Shown here: in pieces, positions 6,323-13,388 of the stretch
How the letters are laid out: each line of letters starts with the position of its first letter
Numbering within the stretch: the first letter of the stretch is position 1
Assembly (NCBI GenBank): GCA_013696695.1
Contig: JACCYD010000904.1
Coordinates: forward strand, 1-13,388
Source: Deltaproteobacteria bacterium
GTDB taxonomy: Bacteria > Myxococcota_A > Polyangia > Haliangiales > Haliangiaceae
DNA length: 13,388 nt
Direction: 5' to 3'
Program-made: the position numbers and the translations under genes
The notes under the pieces: generated by a model
What the model saw: the letters and a program-made list of their open reading frames with translations, nothing else
What the model was told of the DNA's origin: nothing
Databases searched by the model: none

Positions 6323-7912
6323 GTGCGTGTCCTCATCTCGATCGCTCTCGTCCTCGTGTTCTCTCGCGCGGCCCGTGCGGATGATTCAAAGAATACCGTC
6401 ACCTACGCCGGCATCGATGCGTCGACCGTGCGCGTGTTCGCTGTCGGCACCGTCGGCGTCACCACGATCCGCCATTTCAATCTCGACATCGAGCTCGCAG
6501 CGACCCAGGCCGGTCACGGCACCGGCTTCGCGGTCGAACCCGATCTGATCATCACCGCGCAGCATGTCGTCGAAGGCGCGCGGCACGTCGTGGTGCGGTT
6601 GCCGGGTGACGGCGGCTTTCTCCCGGCGCGCGTCGTCTACAGCAACAAGGAACAGGACGTCGCCGTGCTGCACGTCGCGGCGGAGCTCACGCCGATTCGC
6701 ATGCAGCGCGATGGTCAGACGCTGCGCGTCCGGCAGACGGTGTTCGCCGTCGGGTATCCACTCGACGCCACCCGAACCCAGGCGCAATCGGCGCGCGGCA
6801 TCATCTCGGGTCACCGCGATGACAGCACGCTCCAGCTCGACATCAGCTTGAACCCCGGCAACTCGGGCGGCCCACTCGTCGACGAGAGCGACGTCGTGGT
6901 CGGCATGGTGATCGCGCGCGGCGATGTCGCGAAGGGCGTGCAAGGGATCGGGATCGCAGTTCCGGTCGCGAAGCTCGCCACCGCCATCGCCGATGCACGG
7001 CTCGAGCTCACCACGTCGCCTGCGAAGCCGGTCTCCGCGCACGAGAAGATGAGCGCCGAGGTCGTCGACGAGCTGGTCCGTCAAGGGACGCTGCAATCGG
7101 CCAAGCAGCCGGAGGATCCGTGGCGCGGCTTCGAGAGCCGTCAGATCGAGCAGGAGATCGATCGGATCGCGATCCGCTTGCACGACGCCGACCTGCTCGT
7201 GTTCGTCGCCGGCAACCTGTGGAATGCATCGCTCGCGCTCCACTTCGGCGGCGTGCGGAAGATCGGAGACAACAAGCTGAGCGAATTCGAAGCGACCACG
7301 CTCGCGCGCGATCTGCAGCGCGCGGCGGTGCGCCTCACCAAGAAGGCACGCGAGATCGACGCGACCGTGAGTGAACGCTCGAGCTTCGTCGGGATCGCGC
7401 TGCGCGAGCGTGCGGAGCTCAGGGTGACCGGCGGGATTTCGCCGTTCGCGTCGCGCTGGACCCTGCTCGCATCGCCGACGCTCCGCATGAACACCGAGGC
7501 CACCGGCGGGTGGGGCGGAGGGCTCGAGCTCAAGAACCAGCGGATCAATCGCACGCCGTCGGCGAGGCAGATGTTCTTCAACTGGGGCATCAGCGCAGGC
7601 CGCGTGTCGCTGACCTCGCAAGACACGGCGACGCTGACCCACGCGTTCTACGCGTTCGAAGCAGGGGCGGGCGTCAGCCTGCGCGCCGGCCGCTCGATGC
7701 GCTTCGAGCTCTATGGCGGCATCGCGCCGTCGTACTACACGGCGTCCGCGGAGAGCGTGCAGGGCATGACGACGAGTGAATCGGGGCTGGTGGTCGATCA
7801 CTTTCGCGCCACCGCCAGCCTCACCTCGGAGCGCTGGTACGTGAGCTCGGGACTGCGACTGATCAGCTCGGCAATGTGGATCGAGCCGATCGGGCTCGGC
7901 ATCAACTTCTAG
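6323..7912 (+). CDS. Exported trypsin-like serine protease with C-terminal outer-membrane beta-barrel-like region
   Basis: 529 aa from the GTG at 6323, which gives a signal peptide (MRVLISIALVLVFSRAARA, cleaved before Asp20). Residues 25-225 are an HtrA/S1C-type protease domain: GHGTGFAV, then ITAQHVV with His81, DVAVLHV with Asp112, VFAVGYPL, and LNPGNSGGPL with catalytic Ser181, followed by GIGIAVPV. There is no PDZ domain. Residues 240-350 are helical and charged, perhaps a coiled linker. Residues 365-529 look like short amphipathic strands (WTLLASPTLRM, GGGLEL, FYAFEAGAGVSLRAG, FELYGGIAPSYY, WYVSSGLRLIS) and end in GLGINF, the terminal Phe expected of outer-membrane barrels. I infer a protease tethered to the outer membrane, acting in the periplasm. 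The lipoprotein gene follows after 14 bp. The protease call is strong; the barrel is moderate. Confidence 0.82.
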   Translation: MRVLISIALVLVFSRAARADDSKNTVTYAGIDASTVRVFAVGTVGVTTIRHFNLDIELAATQAGHGTGFAVEPDLIITAQHVVEGARHVVVRLPGDGGFLPARVVYSNKEQDVAVLHVAAELTPIRMQRDGQTLRVRQTVFAVGYPLDATRTQAQSARGIISGHRDDSTLQLDISLNPGNSGGPLVDESDVVVGMVIARGDVAKGVQGIGIAVPVAKLATAIADARLELTTSPAKPVSAHEKMSAEVVDELVRQGTLQSAKQPEDPWRGFESRQIEQEIDRIAIRLHDADLLVFVAGNLWNASLALHFGGVRKIGDNKLSEFEATTLARDLQRAAVRLTKKAREIDATVSERSSFVGIALRERAELRVTGGISPFASRWTLLASPTLRMNTEATGGWGGGLELKNQRINRTPSARQMFFNWGISAGRVSLTSQDTATLTHAFYAFEAGAGVSLRAGRSMRFELYGGIAPSYYTASAESVQGMTTSESGLVVDHFRATASLTSERWYVSSGLRLISSAMWIEPIGLGINF

Positions 7913-7919
7913 GGTGGAG
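7912..7919 (+). promoter_or_regulatory. Shine-Dalgarno of the small lipoprotein gene
   Basis: GGGTGGAG begins at the last base of the protease stop codon and lies 7 nt before the ATG at 7927. It selects this ATG over the in-frame upstream start at 7876, which would overlap the protease gene. It also supports coupled translation of the two genes. Confidence 0.65.
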
Positions 7920-7926
7920 TGACGAC

Positions 7927-8550
7927 ATGACCTCGATCTTTGTTCGCCTGACTACCGTCTGCACCATTGCTGGCTGCACCGACCTTCCTGACTTCGATGA
8001 CCCGCGCGCGCACGAGGCCGAGGAAGCCGTCGATAGCTGCGACGACCTGCTGGTCAACGGCGACTTCGACGACGGCGCGACGGTGGGCTGGTCGGCGAAC
8101 GCCGACAACATCATCTTCGACGCCGACACCGTCGAGCAGATCTATGCGTACAGCGGGCGCTATTTCGCGTGGCTGGGCGGCGAGCTCTCGGTGACGCGAA
8201 ACCTCACGCAGGAGCTCAGTGTTCCCGCCGGCGCGACCTCGTTGCGATTGGAAGGCAAGTACAGCGTCGCAGCCGAGTCCGAGACCGGGCCCGTCGAGGA
8301 CACGTTCAAGATCGAGCTCTACAACAGCGGCGGGATGCTGGTGTCGACGCCGTTGACGTTGAGCAACACGACGTGGACGATCGGTGGAGGCGATGATTTC
8401 TTCCGGTGGTCCGACCTCGTCGTCAACATCAACACCGAGGCGGTCGCGGGGCAGCGCGCGAAGCTGCGCCTGGTGTCCGTCAACGACAGTCTGAACAACA
8501 CGAACTTCTTGTTCGACTCACTGAGCCTGCGCTCGACCGGCTGTCCGTAG
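7927..8550 (+). CDS. Small lipoprotein with a carbohydrate-binding-like beta-sandwich domain
   Basis: 207 aa from the ATG at 7927. A short signal ends at TIAGC (lipid Cys17), followed by an acidic linker. Residues 38-206 resemble a galactose-binding/CBM-type jelly roll: it opens with LLVNGDFDDGATVGW, the common 'L(V/L)NGDFE...W' start of such domains. It continues with YSGRYFAWLGG, VTRNLTQELSVPAGATSLRLEGKY and TFKIELYNSGG, and closes with FLFDSLSLRSTGC. Cys38 and Cys206 bracket the domain and could form a disulfide. The ligand cannot be told from sequence; it could be a polysaccharide or simply a structural role. It is in an operon with the protease upstream and overlaps the end of the convergent kinase gene by 33 bp. 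Confidence 0.75.
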   Translation: MTSIFVRLTTVCTIAGCTDLPDFDDPRAHEAEEAVDSCDDLLVNGDFDDGATVGWSANADNIIFDADTVEQIYAYSGRYFAWLGGELSVTRNLTQELSVPAGATSLRLEGKYSVAAESETGPVEDTFKIELYNSGGMLVSTPLTLSNTTWTIGGGDDFFRWSDLVVNINTEAVAGQRAKLRLVSVNDSLNNTNFLFDSLSLRSTGCP

Positions 8551-11463
8551 CCAGCTGTCGACCTGGGCGAGCTCCACGCTCCCGCTGGCGCCCGCACCCG
8601 CGTAGAGATCGCGAGCGGTCTGGGCCAGCGTGATCGCGCGATCGCCGGTCTTCAGCACCTTCGCGAGGAGGAATGCGACCTCGGCGCGCGCGGCCGGATC
8701 CTTGTCGGCTTTCCGGATCTCGAACGCGCGTTGTGCCTCGGCGAGGGCACGCTTGTCATCGCCGAGCGCGAGATCGGCGCGTGCGAGCCCGACGAGCACG
8801 TACGCGAGGTTCGGGTGACTCTCGCCGAGTGACCGCGTGAAGCTGTCGAGCGCTTCCTGCAGGTGCACGCGGCCCGCAGCTGGCTGGTTGTCGTCGACGA
8901 GCGCCACGCCGAGGGCCATCAGCGTGTACGCGTTGGTGGCGTGTGCGGGACCGTTCGCGTTGATCTTGATCGCGAGCGCGCGTTGCAAGAGCACGATCGC
9001 ATCCTTCGGCTTACCGAGGAGCTTCAGCTGATCGGCGAGGTTGCCGAGCATACGGCCGACCTCCGGGTGCTCGGGGCCGAGCGCCTTCTCCTTGATCGCG
9101 AGGCCGCGCCGGAAGTAGCTCTCGGCCCGCGGATCGCGCAGGCGACCGAGCACGGCGCCGAGCAACTCGAGTGCATCCGCGGTGCGTGGATCGTCGTCGC
9201 CGAGGCTGCCTTCGCGCACCGCCAAAGCGCGCTCGCAATAGCGCTTCGCCGTCTCCAGATCGCCGAGGTTGAGCGAGACCGAGCACAGTTGATAGAGGAC
9301 TCGCGCTGTCTCCGGGTGCTCGCCGCCGAGGTCCCGTTCCTGGAGGACGAGCAGCTCCTCGAACGCCTTTTGGGCGACGTCGTGTTTGCCCTCCAGCGTC
9401 GACAGGCTCGCGAGGTTGACGAGGGTGACGCGGTGCTTGGGATCGTTGCGATCGCCGAGCGCGAGTGATTGCTCGTAATACGAGCGCGCCGTCTTGAGAT
9501 CCATTTGCTTGTACGAGCGGAGCGCGAGCGCGTTGAAGAACCGGCTGCGGTGAAACGGCGTGTCGCCGGCGCGCGTGATGGCGGCGCGAACGAACGGCTC
9601 CATCGCCGCGGCATCGCGACCCGGCTGTGAGCCGAGCGCGACCAAGATCTCGAGCCACGCATCCGCGATGGTCTCGTCGTCCTTGGCGCGTGCGCCGGCA
9701 TCGATCGCGAGGCGCGCTGCGTGTTCGGAGCGCGGAAAGTCGCCGGCCTGACGATAGATCTGAGCCACCCGGTAGCGCACGCGCGCCTCGAGCGGTGCAT
9801 ATGGAATCGCGGCCGCCTGCTCGGCGACGCCGCTCAGCTCGGCAAGACCCTCGCGATACCGGCCGAGCCGCTCCAGCGCGACGGCCTTGTCGAGGCGACG
9901 CTCGAGCAGCGCGACGCGAGCTGCCGCGGCCGGATCGCGGGGCGGCGGCACGGCAGCGAGCAGGGCGTCGGTGTCGGCGCACCCGTCGATCGATGCGAGG
10001 CTGGACGTCGACTCCACGGCGCGCTCCAGCGTCTGGCGATCAGGCTTGGTCTGCAAGGCGAGGAGGAGTTGATCGAGCTCGGAGAGCCGGCGATCGAGAC
10101 AATGCATCCGCAGGTCGAGCAGCGCCGCGGATTGCTCGCCGCGCTGGGTGGCTTCACACGCGCCGACGCGATTCGCGGTCCACGCGCGCGTGTACTCGTC
10201 GAGCCGTCTGGCGACGCGCTCGAACGTTGCGGCGGCGTATGGCTGGCCGGTACCGGCGAATGCAGTACGGATCGCTTCGCTGCGCGCGGGATCCCACACC
10301 CCGACGAGCTTGTGCTCCATGCCTTCGCAGCGCGTGTCGCGCACGGTGGTGTCGCGCGACAGGCCGAACACCGCCAGCGCGGCCAGCGCGAGTACCAGGA
10401 CGGCGCTGATCGCCGTCCAGTGGCGACGCGTCCAGCGGCGAACGAGCTCGCGGCGCGAGTACCGGTGACTGCCGACGAGCTGACCGGCGAGGAACCGCCC
10501 GAGATCATCGGCGAGCTGCTTTGCGGTTGGATAGCGATCCGCAGGCGCGCGCGCCATCGCCTTGTTCGCGATCGTCAGCAGCTCCGGCGGTGTGCCGGGT
10601 GCGAGCGTGGCGAGCGGAGCGGGTGGATCGTCGAGCACGGCCGCGACCGTCGCCGAGGCAGGAACGCCCGCGTACGGCCGCGCTCCGGCGAGCACGTGAT
10701 ACAGGATCGCGCCGAGTGCGTAGACGTCGGCGCGTTCGTCGACGGCAGCACCCGCCGCTTGCTCCGGTGCCATGTACGACGGCGTCCCCATCACCCCGCC
10801 ACCGGTGTCCGCGGTCGAGCTCGCGAGGCCCCAATCGATGACGACCGTCTCCCCGTACGCGCCGACGATCACGTTCCGCGGCTTGAGATCGCGGTGGATG
10901 ATGCCCTGGCCGTGCGCGTAGGCGATCGCCTCGGTGACCGCACTGACGTTGGGGACGAGTGCGAGCCGCTCCGCGAAGCTCGGCTTCCCGGCGATCACGT
11001 CTTCGAGGGCTTCGCCGGTGACGAGCTTCATGACGTAGAACGGCTCGCCGTTCGTACACACGCCGGTCTCCTGGATGTGAACGATCGACGGGTGCTGGAG
11101 CCTCGCCGTGATGCGCGCCTCGCGCGAGAATCGCTCGCGGAGCTCGGGCACCGAATGCGTGTGCTCGCCGAGGAGCTTGATCGCGAGCTGGCGATCGAGC
11201 ACCGGATCGTAGGCGGCCCACACCACGCCCATTCCGCCGGCCCCCACCCGATGCAACAGCACGTAGTCGCCGACCTGATCTCCCGGCCCGAGAACGCGAC
11301 CCGGGATGGCGACGCCGGCGAACGGGATCCGCGAGCCCTCGACCTCGAGGAGCGCCGGGCACGTGTCGCACTCCGCGAGGTGCTGCGCGATCACGTGTGC
11401 CTCGTGGTCGGCCAGGCCGCCGGTGAGGTACGTGTTCAAGCGGTCTTCGTTCGGACAGATCAC
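8518..11463 (-). CDS. Receptor Ser/Thr protein kinase: zinc-finger (ZAS-like), kinase, TM, TPR repeats
   Basis: About 981 aa from the GTG at 11463; the extension to 11547 is Ala-rich and would overlap the divergent sigma gene, so I prefer the short form. Residues 1-42 carry an anti-sigma-type zinc finger, with H28xxxC32xxC35 inside HLAECDTC. Residues 65-325 are a Hanks-type kinase: GAGGMG loop, AIK with Lys96, Glu115, HRDLKPRN (Asp192, Asn197), DWG at 210-212 in place of DFG, and GTPSYMAPE. All catalytic residues are present. A transmembrane helix at about 350-368 (AISAVLVLALAALAVFGLS) follows basic residues. The rest is periplasmic: a Cys-containing helical region, then TPR units of about 42 residues (GKHDVAQKAFEELL, GDLETAKRYCERAL, GKPKDAIVLLQRAL). 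I infer a sensor that phosphorylates cytoplasmic targets and may bind the neighbouring sigma factor. Domain calls are firm; the partner is inferred. Confidence 0.9.
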   Translation of the reverse strand: MICPNEDRLNTYLTGGLADHEAHVIAQHLAECDTCPALLEVEGSRIPFAGVAIPGRVLGPGDQVGDYVLLHRVGAGGMGVVWAAYDPVLDRQLAIKLLGEHTHSVPELRERFSREARITARLQHPSIVHIQETGVCTNGEPFYVMKLVTGEALEDVIAGKPSFAERLALVPNVSAVTEAIAYAHGQGIIHRDLKPRNVIVGAYGETVVIDWGLASSTADTGGGVMGTPSYMAPEQAAGAAVDERADVYALGAILYHVLAGARPYAGVPASATVAAVLDDPPAPLATLAPGTPPELLTIANKAMARAPADRYPTAKQLADDLGRFLAGQLVGSHRYSRRELVRRWTRRHWTAISAVLVLALAALAVFGLSRDTTVRDTRCEGMEHKLVGVWDPARSEAIRTAFAGTGQPYAAATFERVARRLDEYTRAWTANRVGACEATQRGEQSAALLDLRMHCLDRRLSELDQLLLALQTKPDRQTLERAVESTSSLASIDGCADTDALLAAVPPPRDPAAAARVALLERRLDKAVALERLGRYREGLAELSGVAEQAAAIPYAPLEARVRYRVAQIYRQAGDFPRSEHAARLAIDAGARAKDDETIADAWLEILVALGSQPGRDAAAMEPFVRAAITRAGDTPFHRSRFFNALALRSYKQMDLKTARSYYEQSLALGDRNDPKHRVTLVNLASLSTLEGKHDVAQKAFEELLVLQERDLGGEHPETARVLYQLCSVSLNLGDLETAKRYCERALAVREGSLGDDDPRTADALELLGAVLGRLRDPRAESYFRRGLAIKEKALGPEHPEVGRMLGNLADQLKLLGKPKDAIVLLQRALAIKINANGPAHATNAYTLMALGVALVDDNQPAAGRVHLQEALDSFTRSLGESHPNLAYVLVGLARADLALGDDKRALAEAQRAFEIRKADKDPAARAEVAFLLAKVLKTGDRAITLAQTARDLYAGAGASGSVELAQVDSWLRTAGRAQAQ

Positions 11464-11488
11464 GGCGGGCGCATGATAGATCGGTCCG

Positions 11489-12286
11489 GTGCCGGTGCCC
11501 GATGGATTCGCAGAGGCTGCAGCCGCAGCGCTGGCGTTGTGGGGCATCGACGTGAGCCCCGATCAACTGCATCGCTACGTCACAGACCGTGGCAATCCCA
11601 GCACCACCGCGCTACGGCTCATGGATCTGTGCCTCGCGTGCGGTTGCGCGAAGGGTGATCCGAAAGCGATCGCGGCCTTCGATCGCGAGCTCGTCAGCTT
11701 GATCGAGAGCGCGCTTCGTCAGGTCGGCGGCGGACGCGTCGACGCGGACGAAGTCGCGCAGCGGTTGCGGACGCGGCTGCTGGTCGGTGACGAGCAGGCC
11801 GGTCCGGCGATCACGGACTACGGCGGTCGCGGACCGTTGCTCGGCTGGCTACGGATCGTCGCGACGCGAGAGATCCTGATGATGCGGCGGCGCGAGAAGT
11901 TCGAAGCCCCGCTCGACGACGAACGTCTCGCGGAGTTGCCGTCGCTCGATGCCGATCCCGAGCTCGAGTATCTGAACCGTCACTACCGAGCCGCGTTTCG
12001 TGCGGCCTTCCAGCGGGCGTTCTCCGAGCTCGAGCCGCTCGCGCGCGACATGATCCGCGCGCACTACCTCGAGGGTGTGATGTTCGACGCGCTCGGCGAG
12101 CGTCACGAGATCCACCGCGCGACGGCGGCGCGCTGGGTCGCGCGTGCGAGGCAGTCGTTGGTGGAGAAGACGCGCGAGCATCTATCGCGCACGCTCGCGG
12201 TGAGCGAAGCCGAGCTCGACAGCATCCTGAAGCTGGTGGGCAGCCATTTCGAGATCACGCTGCGAACCCAGGTCAGCTCAGGCTAG
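11489..12286 (+). CDS. Sigma-70 family RNA polymerase sigma factor, ECF-like myxobacterial type
   Basis: 265 aa from the GTG at 11489; GTG 11495 is also possible, and neither has a strong ribosome binding site. The order fits the kinase-linked sigma factors common in Myxococcota: LCLACGCAKGDPKAIAAFD (47-65), DEVAQRLRTRLLVG (87-100), GRGPLLGWLRIVATREILMMRR in region 2 (113-134), and DPELEYLNRHYRAAFRAAF as linker. Region 4 follows, with a helix-turn-helix in MFDALGERHEIHRATAARWVARARQSL (198-224). It would direct RNA polymerase to a set of promoters in response to a signal. The kinase gene is divergent and its start is 25 bp away. That kinase carries an HxxxCxxC finger of the kind that binds sigma factors, so it is the likely controller. 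The tail (residues 236-265) is typical of the group. Target promoters are unknown. Confidence 0.87.
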   Translation: MPVPDGFAEAAAAALALWGIDVSPDQLHRYVTDRGNPSTTALRLMDLCLACGCAKGDPKAIAAFDRELVSLIESALRQVGGGRVDADEVAQRLRTRLLVGDEQAGPAITDYGGRGPLLGWLRIVATREILMMRRREKFEAPLDDERLAELPSLDADPELEYLNRHYRAAFRAAFQRAFSELEPLARDMIRAHYLEGVMFDALGERHEIHRATAARWVARARQSLVEKTREHLSRTLAVSEAELDSILKLVGSHFEITLRTQVSSG

Positions 12287-12349
12287 ATCGACGCCCTGCC
12301 GAACTGCGCCGGACGAACCTCGAAGGCCCGACAAACTGGCGCGTCGCAG

Positions 12350-12385
12350 CCGTCGTGGTTCCGTCGTTCACACCACTTACGACGG
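12350..12385. repeat. Imperfect inverted repeat in the gap after the sigma factor gene
   Basis: CCGTCGT (12350-12356) pairs with ACGACGG (12379-12385), with GGT/ACC pairing inside a small bulge. CCGTCGT recurs directly at 12361-12367. The 125-bp gap (12287-12411) otherwise shows nothing clear. The repeat could be a terminator stem for the sigma gene without a U-tract, or an operator for the next gene. Confidence 0.3.
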
Positions 12386-12411
12386 GCCCGGCATTTGCTC
12401 AGCGGTTCGAG

Positions 12412-13388
12412 ATGATCGCAGCGGCGTGCGGCATCGTGATGCTCTGTGCGGCGAGCGCAGCGGCCGAGGTGCCGATCGAGTACCGAGTGCAGCTCGATCC
12501 AGGGCTCGGCATGGAGTCAGGGGTTACCAACCTGACGACGATCGGTCGACTCGCGTTGCGAGGTACCGATGCGCTCACGCACCGCGTGGATGGGATCGTG
12601 GTGCGCCTTGCTGCGGGGATCGCGGTCGACAGCGCCATCGCGATCTCGGCGGCGGTGTTGCCGCACGAGGTGTTCGGTCACGGCGCCCGCGCTCGCGAAT
12701 TCGGCTTCGAGGTCCACTACGAGCTCCGACCGCCGCCGCCGTATGCGTGGCTCGTCGGTGGCGGCCTGCGAAGCAGCACGCGCTGGGAGCTCGCAGATCG
12801 CGTGGCTTCCACGGCCGACGAGACCGCGTTGTTCCACCTCGGCGGATTGGAAGCGCAGGAGGTCCAGCTCCGCTCGCTCGCGCTCACCGCGTTTCGCGCG
12901 CGCACGTTGTCTCGAGGAGACGCGCTGCTCTACCTGACCGGCGCGCTCGAAACCCTGACCTACGTCGCGCGAGACGATGGTGATGTCGCGCTGTTTTACG
13001 ATCACCTTCGCGCTCGCTACGGCGAGGACGAACGCTCCTCGCGTCGAGCGACGGGGCTGTCGGCAGTCCTCGCCGTCGCCGATCCCTTGTTCGTGTTCTC
13101 GCTGTACGGCTACTTCTATCGCTATCTCGGCCGAGGCGACCGTGCGCTTCCGTACCCGACACTCGCGGTCGGCGGCGCAGATCTGGCGCTCACCAACCGC
13201 CTGCTGCTCGTTCCGTGGGGCCGCGAGCATCAGCTGACGGCCTTGATCGGTACGCGTGCGGCAACCGCCGCCGTCACGATCGGCATCGGGGAGGGCCCCG
13301 GAGGATCGTCTGCCTCGTTGTCGCTCGACGTCGCCGACGTTCCGCTCGGTCGTGGACTGTTTGCGGTGGGACAGCTCCAGCTCGCAGC
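12412..13388 (+). CDS. Exported/membrane protein with HExxxH motif, 3' truncated; possible metal-dependent enzyme
   Basis: The frame runs open from the ATG at 12412 to the window end (325 complete codons). Residues 1-18 look like a signal peptide (IAAACGIVMLCAASAAA, cleaved before Glu19). Hydrophobic stretches at 62-84, 169-186 and 214-238 could span a membrane. The end of stretch 62-84 runs into LPHEVFGHGARAREFGF, an HExxxH motif (His85, Glu86, His90), followed by PPPPYAWLVGGG and then LGGLEAQEVQL (143-153), whose Glu147 or Glu150 could be a third metal ligand. I have an impression of this 'HExxGHGAR ... GGxEA' pattern in other myxobacterial proteins but cannot name a family. It is not a canonical HExxH zincin, so protease activity is unproven. 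It follows the sigma factor after 125 bp and could be its target or an unrelated gene. The C terminus lies outside the window. Confidence 0.65.
   Translation, partial: MIAAACGIVMLCAASAAAEVPIEYRVQLDPGLGMESGVTNLTTIGRLALRGTDALTHRVDGIVVRLAAGIAVDSAIAISAAVLPHEVFGHGARAREFGFEVHYELRPPPPYAWLVGGGLRSSTRWELADRVASTADETALFHLGGLEAQEVQLRSLALTAFRARTLSRGDALLYLTGALETLTYVARDDGDVALFYDHLRARYGEDERSSRRATGLSAVLAVADPLFVFSLYGYFYRYLGRGDRALPYPTLAVGGADLALTNRLLLVPWGREHQLTALIGTRAATAAVTIGIGEGPGGSSASLSLDVADVPLGRGLFAVGQLQLA

Noticed and set aside
6386..7801. 471-aa minus-strand frame opposite the protease
   Set aside because: It is His/Arg/Ala-rich without recognisable features, and the plus strand carries an intact catalytic triad and signal peptide.
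9721..11658. 645-aa plus-strand frame opposite the kinase and running into the sigma gene
   Set aside because: The kinase on the other strand has every catalytic motif; this frame has none and lacks domain structure.
12517..13230. 237-aa minus-strand frame opposite the HExxxH gene
   Set aside because: The plus-strand frame is open to the window end with a signal peptide and hydrophobic segments; the minus frame has only charged low-complexity sequence.
12412..13388. Reading the HExxxH protein as a fatty acid desaturase from its His-box
   Set aside because: The later HxxHH boxes of desaturases are absent; the remaining His residues are scattered.

Overview
The window is GC-rich DNA, visibly about two thirds G+C with strong G/C bias at third codon positions. 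It looks like a Myxococcota chromosome of the Haliangiales or Polyangia type. Supporting signs are the Ser/Thr kinase carrying an anti-sigma-like zinc finger and TPR repeats, the atypical sigma factor beside it, the many lipoproteins and outer-membrane proteins, and GTG starts. The phylum is an inference from gene content. No tRNA, rRNA, CRISPR array, insertion sequence or phage gene was seen.

Layout. (1) 1-989 (+): the 3' part of a DUF4132 protein. (2) 1065-2494 (+): a two-gene unit of a small secreted, Cys-ended peptide (95 aa) followed by a DUF692/MNIO iron oxidase. This has the architecture of a RiPP precursor plus its modifying enzyme and is the most interesting item here. (3) 2491-6109 (-): a lipoprotein fusing a PQQ-type sugar dehydrogenase beta-propeller to a CxxCH c-type haem module, followed 19 bp later by an outer-membrane protein of unknown role. 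(4) 6323-8550 (+): a trypsin-like protease whose C-terminal half looks like a beta-barrel ending in Phe, and a small lipoprotein 14 bp downstream. (5) 8518-11463 (-): a zinc-finger/Ser-Thr kinase/TM/TPR receptor. (6) 11489-12286 (+): a divergent sigma-70-family factor. (7) 12412-end (+): the 5' part of a secreted or membrane protein with an HExxxH motif.

How the genes fit together. Most products are predicted to be exported: lipoproteins, a periplasmic oxidase and outer-membrane proteins. The kinase and sigma factor, divergent with about 25 bp between their starts, form a likely signalling pair in which the kinase's HxxxCxxC finger may hold the sigma factor. Two convergent gene pairs share DNA at their 3' ends: a single CTAG supplies both stops at 2491-2494, and there is a 33-bp overlap at 8518-8550. 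No terminator separates them, so antisense transcripts are likely there.

All function calls come from reading motifs by eye; no database search was possible.
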